Origin: Faeciplasma sp900553675
GTDB taxonomy: Bacteria; Bacillota; Clostridia; Oscillospirales; Ruminococcaceae
NCBI GenBank assembly: GCA_958428235.1
Contig: CAUAFG010000007.1
Coordinates: forward strand, 1 to 64,000
Direction: 5' to 3'
DNA length: 64,000 nucleotides
Part shown: in pieces, positions 44,154 through 54,112 of the stretch
How positions within the stretch are numbered: the stretch's first letter is position 1
Layout: the number at the start of each line of letters is the position of its first letter
Notes under the pieces: model-generated
What the model saw: the letters and a program-made list of their open reading frames with translations, nothing else
Database searches by the model: none
Told to the model about the DNA's origin: nothing
Program-made: the position numbers and the translations under genes

Positions 44154-45302
44154 TCACCATATCCTATAATTTCCGCTCAGCATGAGCAAAGCAAACATAT
44201 AAAGGCAGTTGTCATAATAGCGGCGCTTGCCCTCTCTTAACGGGGTGTCCCAGAATTTGCGGACGAACTTTTCCGCCAAGGCGCGTTCCTCCTCGCTGGG
44301 ATTTCCGTTGAGAATCGCCAAGGATGCCGCCGCGTTTGAAGCTATTACAGCCGTTGGGTGCATTACCTTTTCGTCCACGATTTCGCCGTTCTGCTCGAGC
44401 ACATTGTCCCACTTGTCGCCCAAGCCCTCAAACAGCCGCTGAACGCGGGCGTTGTTCTCTCCCTGCCAGCTGTCCGCGCCGTACCACTCGGAGTCGAGCG
44501 AGATGTTCATAACGGTGCGGTAGGAGTCGGAATAGTAGCGGCTGTGCATTTTGTTCCAGTGAAGATTTGTAAGCTTTGCGCCGGAAAACTCGCTGTAGTC
44601 GGTGCAAAGACCGGTTTCGGGGTGACACGCAGAGTGAAGATAGCTTCTGCTGGCATCTGCCGCTTGTTTCCAGAATCCTCTGTCCCTTTCATCCGCCCAG
44701 AGCGCAAACAGCTCGTAGAAGTGCGGAAGATGATACGAAGGGTCGGTGAATGGGCAGTCGGGGACGAACTTTATCAGCTTGTTGTCTAAATTCCACATGG
44801 TGGAGCCGGACTTGTCACCCTCGCCGTTTCTGTGGATGCAGTCGCGCAGGATGGTTTTTGCCCACTCGGAGTAGTTATATATCCCCTCGCCGTCTCCCCA
44901 GCGGTGGGAAGCAAATAACAGAGCCATTGCAAAGTACTCCTCGCCGTCCGGCGCGGGGCCCTCGGCGTTGTGTCTGCCGTCGGGCTTGCATGACCACGCA
45001 AAGTAGCCGGCGTTTCTGCCCTCATGCATATACATATTAGTCATAGACCATTTCCAGATTCTGTCGAAGGTCTCCTTTTTGTCAAGCTGTACGCACATCA
45101 TCATGCCGTAGGACATTCCCTCAGTGCGGGCGTCGACGTTGCCGGTGTCCTCCATGTAGCCCATATCCGGCTCGACGTCGTGATATATGCGCACATCCTC
45201 CGAGCCGTAGAACATGGTGTTAAAGGCGGATTCTATCCTTTTATCGATTTCCGCCTGAGGTATGCCGATTTCGGCGAGAATATTTCTGTAGTTTGTTTTC
45301 AT
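44154..45302 (-). CDS. GH8 reducing-end xylose-releasing exo-oligoxylanase-like enzyme
   Basis: 382 aa, GH8 (alpha/alpha)6 barrel, no signal peptide. DTGNVDARTEGMSYGMMMCVQ holds the catalytic Glu, typical of Rex enzymes. MWNLDNKLIKFVPD, YYSDSYRTVMNISLDSEW and the C-terminal YYDNCLYMFALLMLSG complete the family pattern. Rex enzymes trim xylose from the reducing end of imported xylo-oligosaccharides, fitting the cytoplasmic location. It begins 1 nt after the DUF1292 gene ends, so the two are one operon. Confidence 0.88.
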   Translation of the reverse strand: MKTNYRNILAEIGIPQAEIDKRIESAFNTMFYGSEDVRIYHDVEPDMGYMEDTGNVDARTEGMSYGMMMCVQLDKKETFDRIWKWSMTNMYMHEGRNAGYFAWSCKPDGRHNAEGPAPDGEEYFAMALLFASHRWGDGEGIYNYSEWAKTILRDCIHRNGEGDKSGSTMWNLDNKLIKFVPDCPFTDPSYHLPHFYELFALWADERDRGFWKQAADASRSYLHSACHPETGLCTDYSEFSGAKLTNLHWNKMHSRYYSDSYRTVMNISLDSEWYGADSWQGENNARVQRLFEGLGDKWDNVLEQNGEIVDEKVMHPTAVIASNAAASLAILNGNPSEEERALAEKFVRKFWDTPLREGKRRYYDNCLYMFALLMLSGNYRIW

Positions 45303-45303
45303 G

Positions 45304-45585
45304 TCAGTTTCCTCCGTTATCTTGTTTTGAACGTTCGTAATCTCTAAGCTTGGATTCGAGCATTGCCCATTCCTCTTCCGTTTCTATGGGATGGAGAGTA
45401 AGGGTTTTATCGTCGGGGTCAAAGATCGAGGCGTAAACCTCGGTGTCTCCCTTTTCGTCTGTGGTGTTTTCGGTGTAGACTATGTAACAGCGGTTGGTTG
45501 CGGTGTTTTTAAAGGTAAACAAAACGTCGCAGTCGATGATCTCGCCGTTTCCGCCTATCGCCGTCATTATTGCTCTGTCTGGCAT
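45304..45585 (-). CDS. DUF1292 family protein
   Basis: 93 aa. The core NTATNRCYIVYTENTTDEKGDTEVYASIFDPDDKTLTLHPIETEEEWAMLE is the DUF1292 domain. Function unknown. Co-transcribed with the GH8 gene. Confidence 0.82.
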   Translation of the reverse strand: MPDRAIMTAIGGNGEIIDCDVLFTFKNTATNRCYIVYTENTTDEKGDTEVYASIFDPDDKTLTLHPIETEEEWAMLESKLRDYERSKQDNGGN

Positions 45586-45675
45586 TTAAATCAGTCCTTA
45601 TCAAAATTGTTTTCTTGATTATACCGTATTCCAAGTGAAATTGCAATAGCACAGTCGGTAAATAATTATATAATA

Positions 45676-45716
45676 ATCCGGTCCGAAGCCTGCAGTTTGC
45701 AGATCTCAGACCGGAT
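45676..45716. terminator. Hairpin between solute-binding lipoprotein and DUF1292 genes
   Basis: ATCCGGTC / GACCGGAT stem with a 25-nt loop; the adjoining T-run is poor, so termination is only likely. Confidence 0.45.
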
Positions 45717-45796
45717 GATTACTATTTATAAGATATTGTGTCGGTATTATAATGCCTTTTGAAAAAAGCGCGAACAGACAGTGCAGAGTTATTTAA

Positions 45797-47676
45797 TCAT
45801 TCTTCAATTCTCATTCTTACCTTGGCAGCAGTTTCACGTGCGATTTCTTTTATGGTCGAGGATTTGCCATCACAATTGGAAATAGTATTGCACGCGGATA
45901 ATATAGGATTAGTGTAGTCTGCCGCAAAGAATTTCCAGAAGATATAAACATCTTCAGTTGAATCAATATCAATATACTGCCGGTTTTCCGGTACGACTCC
46001 CGAAATATCACCATTCAGGACATCAAACATATACTCCAGAAATTTAACGCTGTTTTCCTTGTTGGTACCGCTCGGATTCATCATTATAAACCGACAGTCA
46101 ATAGCTTTAAAATCCTCACCGTTTCCAAACGGCATTTTTGATTCATTTCCGTTCGGATTATCGTATATAAATTTAAGAAGCTTATAAAGCTTATGCCCAT
46201 CGGTGTCATTATAAAGCCCTTCTATAACATCAACATTCTGAGCGAGATACATTGTTTCAGACATCACAATCGAATAGGTACTCGGACTGCCGTCTTCAGG
46301 ATATGTAGCTTTGTTAAATTGTGATGATATGCCGGTCGGGATTCCGACATACTTTTCGCCAAGCTTAGAAATATATCCTGCTGCCATGTCGCCATCAAGA
46401 CGTGATTTCAGACCTTCATATTTTGACAGATCCTCAAACATATCAGAAAGAAGATATTTGTGCTGATGCAAATATATCGGCTCAAACAAATCAAAATCAG
46501 TGTCCCCTGCCATAAGCTTTATGTCTAAGCGATTTATGTCGTCTCCATAATTAACAGTTCTGACAATTACCCCTGTCTTACGCTCAAACCCGTTAATTAT
46601 ATCCTGATACATTAAGGACTTATTGCAAGCTAAGGTGATGCTTTCAGGCGGATTAAGGTAATCAAAGTAACGATATTCACCGTCTGCAAGAATTGCAGTG
46701 ACAATATTTTCATATGCGCTGATAAAAACTTTTTCGCTTACAAGATTGTCCACATAGAATTTCTTTTGGACGATATTGTCTGGATCGCTTAATGAGTATT
46801 CGCTGATATACGGTGAAAAGTCGGAAGACTGATCCATCGGAGCGGCAAGAATCAGAAGAGTGTCGGTCTTTTCGCTATAGGATATATCAACCGTTGCACT
46901 ATAGTACATATTAACTGTTGCCATGTAAGGGTTGAATGCAATGTCAGTAAGTTTATCGGTCTTTCCGTTTTCAAGATTAATTTCATATATACAGGTATAT
47001 CTTGAATCAGTATTTGAATCTTCGGCTTTTAAAATGCTGTTATCTTTGTACTTAACATAAGCCTTGAAGGAAATTCCAAATGCTACTTTTTCGTCTATTG
47101 AGCTTACTTTTTCAAAAGTAAGCCTATCAAACACATTATGCTGAGTAACATATAAATCCTTTGATTTGTCTGTGCACCTAAAGGCGTAATAATCTTTAGT
47201 AACAATTAAAGCGTCAACTGACAAATCATCGTTTTTAAGCTTTATAACATTTTCTGATATCAGCTCGCCGTTTATAGAATACTCGCAAAGCTTTTCACTT
47301 TCGAGGGAATATGTGAAAATGCTGTCGCCATAAGATGCAAACATATCAGCACCCATGTCGAGCAGCTTATTTGATTGTCCTGTTTCTATATCAAGCGAAT
47401 ACACTGCATCATCGGTTAAAAGCAGAGAGTCTTTTTAATCTCCAGCATATCCAAAATGTCGGCAGGCTCAACCGGCAAGGCAATATTTTCGTCCGGTATA
47501 AAGCCATCGTAACTGATATTTCTGCCGAAGATAGAGCTTTCAAATTTCTGCGGCTTTGTTGCTGCACGATTCTTTTTATCGCCGCCTATTGACGGTTTGT
47601 CCGTGCTGCCACAAGCACAGAACAAAATCGATATCGCTATAAAAGTGGCAGATAGTTTTTCAATAAATTTAAGCAT
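45797..47676 (-). pseudogene. Solute-binding-like lipoprotein broken by a frameshift near 47430
   Basis: The first piece (47676-47416, 86 aa) has a lipoprotein signal (ISILFCACGS) and runs to ...DMLEIKKTLCF-stop. The -1 frame continues without a break: ...KDSLLLTDDAVYSLDIETG..., into the 535-aa piece ending at 45797. One A is missing in the AAAAAG run. Joined, about 620 aa: lipobox, a beta-propeller-like region (to about 330), then an ABC sugar-binding-protein domain (ESITLACNKSLMYQDIINGFERKTG...). No permease genes adjoin. Confidence 0.8.
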
Positions 47677-47843
47677 AAACTCACCTCTAAATATTTTCAG
47701 TCATTACAAATCATTCCTTTTCATATTATAATTATACAACATTGATAGGAAAATTGCAAGCGATATTTCGGAATTTGATAGTACTGCCGAACTAAAGTGC
47801 TGATTCTGCTGCTTATAAGATGAAAGTAAGGCAGACTCCTACC

Positions 47844-47994
47844 GGCGCGCCCCTTAGGGAAAGTGTTCTATCGCAGTTCCGTGGGAAACCATACAAAGTG
47901 CGGGCGGAGGTCTGGACGGCTTTGCCGTCCGGGTGACACAGTCACCCACGCTTCGCGTAGACCTCCGCGACCCCGTGCTGTGGGTGGGCGCGCC
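47844..47994. repeat. Perfect cloverleaf-like palindrome bounded by GGCGCGCC
   Basis: 47904-47968 pairs completely: outer stem GCGGAGGTCT/AGACCTCCGC (10 bp) encloses GGACGGC-ttt-GCCGTCC, GGGTGAC-aca-GTCACCC and ACGC-ttc-GCGT, with no unpaired base at the junction. GGCGCGCC occurs on each side (47844-47851, 47987-47994). No gene in 47677-48322. Confidence 0.75.
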
Positions 47995-48028
47995 TCCCTA
48001 TTGCCCCATCGCCCCAACCAAAGCAGAA

Positions 48029-48240
48029 GCGGCGGAGCCGCAAAAAACATCGGCGAGAGCCGCCAAAAAAATCCATCGGCGTAAGCCGATAACCTCATCG
48101 CACCGTGCGCGTTTCATCGCAAGATGAAACGATTGCATCACAGCGAACGTAAGTGAGCGACATCACAAGCAAAGCGACATCACAGGCGTTTCACCGCAAG
48201 GCGAAACGCTGGCATCACTTTTTCGGCGCAAGCCGAAAAA
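48029..48240. repeat. Tract of short hairpins with GNRA-type loops
   Basis: Hairpins GCGGC-gga-GCCGC (48029), ATCGGC-gtaa-GCCGAT (48075), GTTTCATC-gcaa-GATGAAAC (48111), GCGTTTCACC-gcaa-GGCGAAACGC (48186, one mismatch) and TTTTTCGGC-gcaa-GCCGAAAAA (48219). CATCAC occurs between units at 48136, 48161, 48178 and 48213. Confidence 0.7.
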
Positions 48241-48322
48241 AACTCCCGGCTTGGTTATTATCCGCAAACAAGCTGAATATACATATACCGTAATACAATA
48301 CAGCGTGATATGGAGGCAGAAT

Positions 48323-49858
48323 ATGGAATATAAACTTTCAAAAGAAAACTACACCGTCGCAAAGACTCTTTACGACGGCACGGTTCAGCAGTCGGCGGAG
48401 CTTGATTACATACTTCCCGACTACTGTCCGGAGATATTCAAGGTGCTGTGCGTTAAAATCCTTCCCGGAATCACCAAGCGCACACTCAGTCAGGGCAAGC
48501 TTGAATACGAGCTTACGGCTCTTGTAAGACTAACCTACTTAAGCGAATCGGGAGAGGTCAGCGCGGTAGAACAAACCCTTAGCTATGGCAAAAGCATGGA
48601 GATTCCCTCCTCGGAAAAATCCCCGCGAATCAGCATATGCCCTTACACCGAAAGCGCAAGCTGCCGCGTTGTAAACAAGCGCAGAGTAGATATCCGCGGA
48701 ATCATCTCAATAGCCATCTGCGTCACCGCGGACGAAGTTAAGCAGGCTGTCAGCGAAGCCACGGGCGGAGGGATCCAGCTTAAAAAGCAGCTTATAACGT
48801 ATCCCTCCAAGCGCATTGCCGTTACAAAGCGTATAACCGTCGCCGACGATGTTGAACTTGGGCTGGCGCGCCCTCAGGTGAAGACTGTCCTGCGCGCCGA
48901 CTGCGCGGTTATCAGCGTTGAAAAAAAGATTCTTTCCGGCAAGCTTTTAACCAAGGGCGAAGCGGAGGTCTCACTGCTCTATGTCCCCGAGGGCAGCGGC
49001 GAGCCTGAGAGCATAAAATTCAGCATTCCCTTCTCGCAGATATCGGATATCGAGGGTCTGGACGAGCGATTTGACGTGATTCTGGACGCAAACGCCGTCA
49101 GCTGCGACGTTCGCCCATCCTCAAAGAGCGAGAACCCAAGCGTTTCCTGCGAGCTTGGAATAGAAATCAGCCTTTTAGCTATGAGATTTGAAAGCGCAGA
49201 GCTTGCAACCGACGCCTTCTCCACCCTCTGCGAAACCACGCTGGAATCCTCCAACGAAACAATCGAATGTGTACCGATTCCTATAAACGAGAGCCACCGT
49301 CAGAAAGCCTCGCTTACCTATTACGACGGCGAGATATCCTCGGTAATCCTTGCGGGAGCCGAGGTGGGCAGGATTCAGTCCGCCATCGACAAGGACGGCT
49401 CGGCAATTCTTCGCGGAAGAATCAACTTCTTTGCCTACGCTAAAAACGAATCCGGCAGGACTATATATCTCGAAACCGCCGAGCAGTTTGAGCACAAGCT
49501 TCCGGGAAGCGCGGCGCAGACCTCTGTTAAAGCTGAGGCGCGGGCTATCGTCAATTCGGCTTCGTTCAACCTCACATCCTCAAACGCGCTTGAAATCAGC
49601 GTAGACATTAAAATCACCGGATATCTGTTTGAGGACTGCGAAAAGAGCTTCATAAGCGGCATAATTCCGGACGAAACCAAGCCGGTCGAGTGCGAAAAGG
49701 ACACCGCCATCAAGCTTTACTACGCCGAAAAGGGCGAGGAGCCGTGGAACATCGCAAAGAGGTGCCGTGCTTCTCTTAAAGCTATCACCGAGGAAAACGA
49801 GCTTGACTGCGAACGCCTGAGCGAAGCCAAAATGATTCTGATTCCCATTGTAGACTAA
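48323..49858 (+). CDS. DUF3794/SPOCS-domain spore protein with LysM (SipL-like)
   Basis: 511 aa. Repeated DUF3794 (SPOCS) units (about 35-130, 180-290, 350-440; for example SAELDYILPDYCPEIFKVLCVKI) and a C-terminal LysM domain (AEKGEEPWNIAKRCRASLKAITEEN). This layout matches SipL, the partner of SpoIVA in clostridial coat assembly. The very next gene is spoIVA, which supports the assignment. The frame opens at 48251, but the ATG at 48323 after GGAGGCAGAAT is the start. Confidence 0.85.
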   Translation: MEYKLSKENYTVAKTLYDGTVQQSAELDYILPDYCPEIFKVLCVKILPGITKRTLSQGKLEYELTALVRLTYLSESGEVSAVEQTLSYGKSMEIPSSEKSPRISICPYTESASCRVVNKRRVDIRGIISIAICVTADEVKQAVSEATGGGIQLKKQLITYPSKRIAVTKRITVADDVELGLARPQVKTVLRADCAVISVEKKILSGKLLTKGEAEVSLLYVPEGSGEPESIKFSIPFSQISDIEGLDERFDVILDANAVSCDVRPSSKSENPSVSCELGIEISLLAMRFESAELATDAFSTLCETTLESSNETIECVPIPINESHRQKASLTYYDGEISSVILAGAEVGRIQSAIDKDGSAILRGRINFFAYAKNESGRTIYLETAEQFEHKLPGSAAQTSVKAEARAIVNSASFNLTSSNALEISVDIKITGYLFEDCEKSFISGIIPDETKPVECEKDTAIKLYYAEKGEEPWNIAKRCRASLKAITEENELDCERLSEAKMILIPIVD

Positions 49859-49871
49859 GGAGTGTGAAAGA

Positions 49872-51350
49872 ATGACTACTGACAACTTATACAAAAGCAT
49901 AGCCGAAAGAACCGGCGGCGACATTTACATCGGCGTTGTGGGACCCGTCCGGAGTGGAAAATCCACCTTTATACGCAGGTTTATGGAAAACCTTGTTATC
50001 CCCGGCATCCGCGAGCCCTATATGCGCGAACGCACCGTCGACGAGCTTCCGCAGGCGTCCGCCGGAAAAATGATAATGACCACCGAACCTAAATTCATCC
50101 CCGAAGAGGCGGTTGCCGTCACCCTTGACGACATCGCAACCGTAAACGTTCGCATGATAGACTGCGTTGGCTACATTATGCCAAGCGCGCTGGGGTATAT
50201 CGAAAACGAAGCTCCGCGAATGGTTCGCACCCCTTGGTTCGACTCGGAAATCCCGTTTAACATGGCTGCCGAAATCGGCACACAAAAGGTCATAACCGAA
50301 CATTCAACGGTGGGAATAGTCGTCACCTCGGACGGCAGCGTAACCGGACTTGACAGAGACGAGTATGCCGAGTGCGAACAGAGGGTAATAGAGGAGCTGA
50401 AAAACCTCGGCAAGCCGTTTGTGGTGCTTATGAACACCGAAAACGAAACAAGCGAAGCCTCATGCTCGCTCTGCTCTCAGATGGAAGCGGACTACGGCGT
50501 TACCGTAATACCGGTAAACTGCCTTACCATGAGCAAAGAGGACATTCTTGAAATCCTTGCAAAGCTGTTGTACGCTTTCCCGGTGAAAGAAATCAACGTA
50601 AGCATGCCAAAGTGGGTCAACTCGCTTGAAAAGGGTCACTGGCTTAAAACCGAGCTGTTTGATGGAATCAAAAAGGCGGCGGCAGATGTAAGATTCATCC
50701 GCGATATCTCATCGCTGGCAAACGCTATTTCAGAGCTTGGCGACGTCACCGGCTCGTCGATAAGCTCGATTGACTTAGGAAGCGGAGTATGCAAGCTTTC
50801 CGTAAACCTTGACAATCAGCTTTTCTACAGGATTTTAAGTGAAGAAACAGGACTCGAGCTTTCCGGCGAAGATGAGCTTATGCCGAAGATTTTAGAGCTT
50901 GTCAGCTTTAAAAAGCAGTTCGAGAAGTTTTCGGAGGCTCTTCGTCAGGTCGAGGAGATCGGCTATGGAATCGTTATGCCCGCCGAAGATGAGCTTACCC
51001 TCGATGAGCCGGAGATAATCCGTCAGGGCGGAAAATACGGCGTAAGGCTCAAAGCGAACGCGCCTTCAATCCACCTTATCAAGGCGGACATAAGCGCGGA
51101 GGTCGCGCCGATTGTGGGAACCGAAAAGCAGTCGCAGGAGCTTATCGACTATCTTCTCAACGACTTTGAAGACGACCCATCAAAAATCTGGGAGACCAAC
51201 ATCTTTGGGAAATCGCTCTCCGAGCTTGTCAACGAGGGGCTTCATTCCAAGCTCTACCGCCTGCCCGACGACGCCCGCGAAAAGCTCCGCGAGGCGGTGG
51301 AAAGAATCATCAACGAAGGCTGCTCGGGGCTGATTTGTCTGCTGATTTAA
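49872..51350 (+). CDS. spoIVA: Stage IV sporulation protein A
   Basis: 492 aa, the usual length. A TRAFAC-like ATPase with Walker A GVVGPVRSGKSTFIRRF; it polymerises on the forespore surface as the base of the coat. The C-terminal sequence is full length (...EGCSGLICLLI). Start 13 nt after the DUF3794 gene, so the two spore-coat partners are co-transcribed. Strong evidence that the organism, or a recent ancestor, sporulates. Confidence 0.97.
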   Translation: MTTDNLYKSIAERTGGDIYIGVVGPVRSGKSTFIRRFMENLVIPGIREPYMRERTVDELPQASAGKMIMTTEPKFIPEEAVAVTLDDIATVNVRMIDCVGYIMPSALGYIENEAPRMVRTPWFDSEIPFNMAAEIGTQKVITEHSTVGIVVTSDGSVTGLDRDEYAECEQRVIEELKNLGKPFVVLMNTENETSEASCSLCSQMEADYGVTVIPVNCLTMSKEDILEILAKLLYAFPVKEINVSMPKWVNSLEKGHWLKTELFDGIKKAAADVRFIRDISSLANAISELGDVTGSSISSIDLGSGVCKLSVNLDNQLFYRILSEETGLELSGEDELMPKILELVSFKKQFEKFSEALRQVEEIGYGIVMPAEDELTLDEPEIIRQGGKYGVRLKANAPSIHLIKADISAEVAPIVGTEKQSQELIDYLLNDFEDDPSKIWETNIFGKSLSELVNEGLHSKLYRLPDDAREKLREAVERIINEGCSGLICLLI

Positions 51351-51372
51351 GACACAACGACATAGATATATT

Positions 51373-51402
51373 AAAACCGCCGCTTTTTCGAGCGACGGTT
51401 TT
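51373..51402 (+). terminator. Terminator of spoIVA
   Basis: AAAACCGCCG / CGACGGTTTT, one mismatch, short T-run. Confidence 0.6.
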
Positions 51403-51418
51403 GTGCTATTATGGTATT

Positions 51419-51736
51419 TTATTGAAACAACCAGCTATAATCCTGACGGCAGTCTACGACATATCCGATAAGTACAACGTTATCAAAAACCTTGAATATT
51501 GCCATATACCGCTTTTCAAATAGAATATAACGATAAGTGTATTTTGGCACTCCCTCCGCATTTAGCCATGGACATCTTTGCGGCATTGTGTCTAATGAAC
51601 TTACTATTTTTTCAAATGAAGAAATTAGTCGTTCGGCAGCACTTTCACTGACCATGCCCAAAAACGCAGCATGAGATATAAGCATCTGCGCTGCTTCCTC
51701 CGAAACAATTACATTAAACTTATTCTGCTTTTCCAC
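51419..51736 (-). CDS. RelE/ParE-family toxin
   Basis: 105 aa. KFNVIVSEEAAQMLISHAAFL, then PKYTYRYILFEKRYMAIFKVFDNVVLIGYVVDCRQDY: the RelE/ParE beta-sheet with its C-terminal basic/aromatic residues. Probably an mRNA endonuclease or gyrase poison. Overlaps the antitoxin end by 17 nt. Confidence 0.85.
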   Translation of the reverse strand: MEKQNKFNVIVSEEAAQMLISHAAFLGMVSESAAERLISSFEKIVSSLDTMPQRCPWLNAEGVPKYTYRYILFEKRYMAIFKVFDNVVLIGYVVDCRQDYSWLFQ

Positions 51737-52007
51737 GACTTGCTGCCTCCTTGACCGCCTCGCGCATCATAGTTGCAACTTCGTCAACTGTATATCCTTT
51801 GTTTCCATTAAGCCAGCCCATCTCAGCAGAAATAAGCTTCTCGCGCAGTTTGAGCATTTTTTCCTTTCTGTTATACGTCTCCATATCCATAACAACCAAG
51901 TCGCCCTCGCCGTTTTTTGTCAGGAAGACCGGCTCTGACGTTCTTCTGCACAGCTCCGCGATTTCGTTATAATTCTGTCTTATTGCTGCTGACGGTCTGA
52001 TATTCAT
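51720..52007 (-). CDS. Phd/YefM-family antitoxin
   Basis: 95 aa. NIRPSAAIRQNYNEIAELCRRTSEPVFLTKNGEGDLVVMDMETY is the Phd/YefM N-terminal DNA-binding fold; the C-terminal helix would wrap the toxin. The antitoxin-first order and overlap are typical. Start after AAGGAGG. Confidence 0.92.
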   Translation of the reverse strand: MNIRPSAAIRQNYNEIAELCRRTSEPVFLTKNGEGDLVVMDMETYNRKEKMLKLREKLISAEMGWLNGNKGYTVDEVATMMREAVKEAASRGKAE

Positions 52008-52048
52008 AGTAATGCCTCCTTGTAATTTCGTAGCAATATTCTAACTAT

Positions 52049-52077
52049 ATTATAACCGTTAAATATTATAATGTCAA
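52049..52077 (-). promoter_or_regulatory. Promoter of the toxin-antitoxin pair
   Basis: Minus strand TTGACA (52077-52072), 17-nt spacer, TATAAT (52054-52049): full consensus. Confidence 0.85.
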
Positions 52078-52222
52078 TAGGTGCGAGAAATAATTAATGC
52101 CAATGATTTCCTTGCACCGTTATCGCTTACAATACATCAATAACCCATCACAATCAGTCATTGCCTGAACGGCAGGAATAATGTAAAGTAGAGTTATAAA
52201 ACATCACGGAGGTGTAAAAGTA

Positions 52223-54064
52223 ATGAACATATATCCTGAAATAAAAATTATGGGAGACGCCTACCCCATCGGCTTCGCAAACGGACTTTCGCTCTGCAAA
52301 AGCCAGTCGAGCTTTGGGTTTAAGGAGGTATCCTCAGACGGCGATACCAAGGTTTTTGAAGACTCCCGCAGGTACAAAATCCTTATAAAAGCAGCAAAGA
52401 GGATGACATCCAGCGGCGAGGTCACCGAAATCGTCACCACCTTTATTAACGAGAGCGACACGCCCTGCACCCTTGAAATGCTTGCAAGCTTTGCGATAAG
52501 CGGAGTCAAGGCGGATAAGATCCACCGTATGCAGTCGTTCTGGAGTGCGGAGGGCAAATTGAGAACCGAAACCGTTGAGGATCTGCACTTAGAGCCTTCA
52601 TGGAACTTCTGCGCGACGCGCGTCGAAAAGTTCGGCAACTTAGGCTCCATGCCGGTGCGAAAGTATTTCCCGTTTATCGCCCTTGAAGACAGTGAGAACG
52701 GCAGAATGCTGGGAATTTCTCTCTACTCCCCCGCTTCGTGGCAGATGGAGCTTTTGTGCAAGGAATCGGAAGAGCTTACAGTCGTCGGCGGAATCGCGGA
52801 CAGGGATTTCGGACACTGGACTAAAACCATAGCTTCCGGTGAGAGCTTTACCGCTCCGAAGGCGGTCATTGCCGAGGGAACGGGTATGTATGACGTGACA
52901 AACCGCCTTGTAGCGGCACAGACGCCGAATATCTCCCCGATCGACAACGACATGGGCATTATTTTCAACGACTACTGCACCACATGGGGTAATCCCAACT
53001 TTGAAAACGTTAAAAACATCGCTGACAAGCTTAAGGGCAAGGGCGTTAAATACCTTGTTATCGATTCCGGCTGGTACGGCAGTGGCAATTCGTGGTGGAC
53101 GACTATCGGCGACTGGGACGTGAATCAGGAGAAATTCCCAGGCGGAATGAAGCCGATTGCCGACTATATCCGTTCCTGCGGTATGATTCCCGGACTGTGG
53201 TTTGAATACGAGGCTGTCACAAAGGACTCAAAGTATTACAACTGCGCCGATTACCTTATCAAGCGCGACGGCGTTCCGCTAACCGTGGCTGACAGGCGGT
53301 TCTGGGACATGGAAAACGAGAAGGTTGTTGAATATCTCTCAGAGCGCGTGATAAAGCTGCTTAAAGACTGCGGCTTTGGCTATATCAAGGTTGACTACAA
53401 CGACACCCTTGGCATGGGCTGCGACGGCGACGAAAGCATGGGAGAGAATCTGCGGCAAAAGGTCGAGGCTTCAAAGGCGTTCTTCCGCAAAATCAAGGCG
53501 GAGATACCCGATATCGTCATCGAAAACTGCTCCAGCGGCGGTCACCGTTTAGAGCCCTCCATGATGGAGCTATGCTCAATGGCAAGCTTCTCGGACGCCC
53601 ACGAAACCACGTCAATCCCGCTTATCGCGGCGAATATGCACAGGGTAATAAAGCCCAGCCAGTCGCAGATTTGGGCTGTAATGCGCACGCGTGACGACGA
53701 TTCGCGCATTTACTACTCAATCTGCTCCACCCTTATGGGAAGAATGTGCCTCAGTGGAGACATATACTATTTAAGCGACCATCAGTGGGAGCTGGTTGAT
53801 GAAGGCATGGCGTTCTACCGCAAGGCGGCGGACATTATCAAAAACGGCGAGACCGTTTTGTGCGACTGCACCACCGAGAGCTACAACCACCCGACAGGCT
53901 GTCAGCTGCTTGTTCGCAGACTCGGAAACCGCTCCTTGGCGATACTCCATCGGTTTGAAGGCTCGCAGCCGGATATGAGCTTCCTTGATGGCAAAAAGGT
54001 GCTGGCGGAGTACGGATGCGCGGACAGAGATTTCAGCGCGCAGGCTTGGATTTTGGAAGAATAA
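52223..54064 (+). CDS. GH36-like alpha-galactosidase
   Basis: 613 aa, no signal peptide. N-terminal beta-supersandwich (about 1-235), then a TIM barrel with DNDMGIIFNDYCTTWGNP, LVIDSGWYG, the nucleophile region YIKVDYND and the acid/base region SFSDAHE. Removes alpha-galactosyl units from raffinose-type sugars or galactomannan fragments in the cytoplasm. Start after GGAGGTGTAAAAGTA. Single gene. Confidence 0.88.
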   Translation: MNIYPEIKIMGDAYPIGFANGLSLCKSQSSFGFKEVSSDGDTKVFEDSRRYKILIKAAKRMTSSGEVTEIVTTFINESDTPCTLEMLASFAISGVKADKIHRMQSFWSAEGKLRTETVEDLHLEPSWNFCATRVEKFGNLGSMPVRKYFPFIALEDSENGRMLGISLYSPASWQMELLCKESEELTVVGGIADRDFGHWTKTIASGESFTAPKAVIAEGTGMYDVTNRLVAAQTPNISPIDNDMGIIFNDYCTTWGNPNFENVKNIADKLKGKGVKYLVIDSGWYGSGNSWWTTIGDWDVNQEKFPGGMKPIADYIRSCGMIPGLWFEYEAVTKDSKYYNCADYLIKRDGVPLTVADRRFWDMENEKVVEYLSERVIKLLKDCGFGYIKVDYNDTLGMGCDGDESMGENLRQKVEASKAFFRKIKAEIPDIVIENCSSGGHRLEPSMMELCSMASFSDAHETTSIPLIAANMHRVIKPSQSQIWAVMRTRDDDSRIYYSICSTLMGRMCLSGDIYYLSDHQWELVDEGMAFYRKAADIIKNGETVLCDCTTESYNHPTGCQLLVRRLGNRSLAILHRFEGSQPDMSFLDGKKVLAEYGCADRDFSAQAWILEE

Positions 54065-54074
54065 CGGATACAGC

Positions 54075-54108
54075 AACCGCCCCGGAAGAGCAGTCTTCCG
54101 GGGCGGTT
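54075..54108. terminator. Bidirectional terminator
   Basis: 15-bp perfect stem AACCGCCCCGGAAGA / TCTTCCGGGGCGGTT, loop GCAG, between two convergent genes. Confidence 0.8.
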
Positions 54109-54112
54109 AATA

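Noticed and set aside
47416..47440. Programmed frameshift at the AAAAAG run in the solute-binding lipoprotein gene
   Set aside because: The site reads T AAA AAG, not the slippery A AAA AAG, and there is no clear stimulatory structure; a simple indel is likelier.
48029..48240. CRISPR array
   Set aside because: The hairpins differ in sequence and spacing, there are no equal-length unique spacers, and no cas genes are present in the window.
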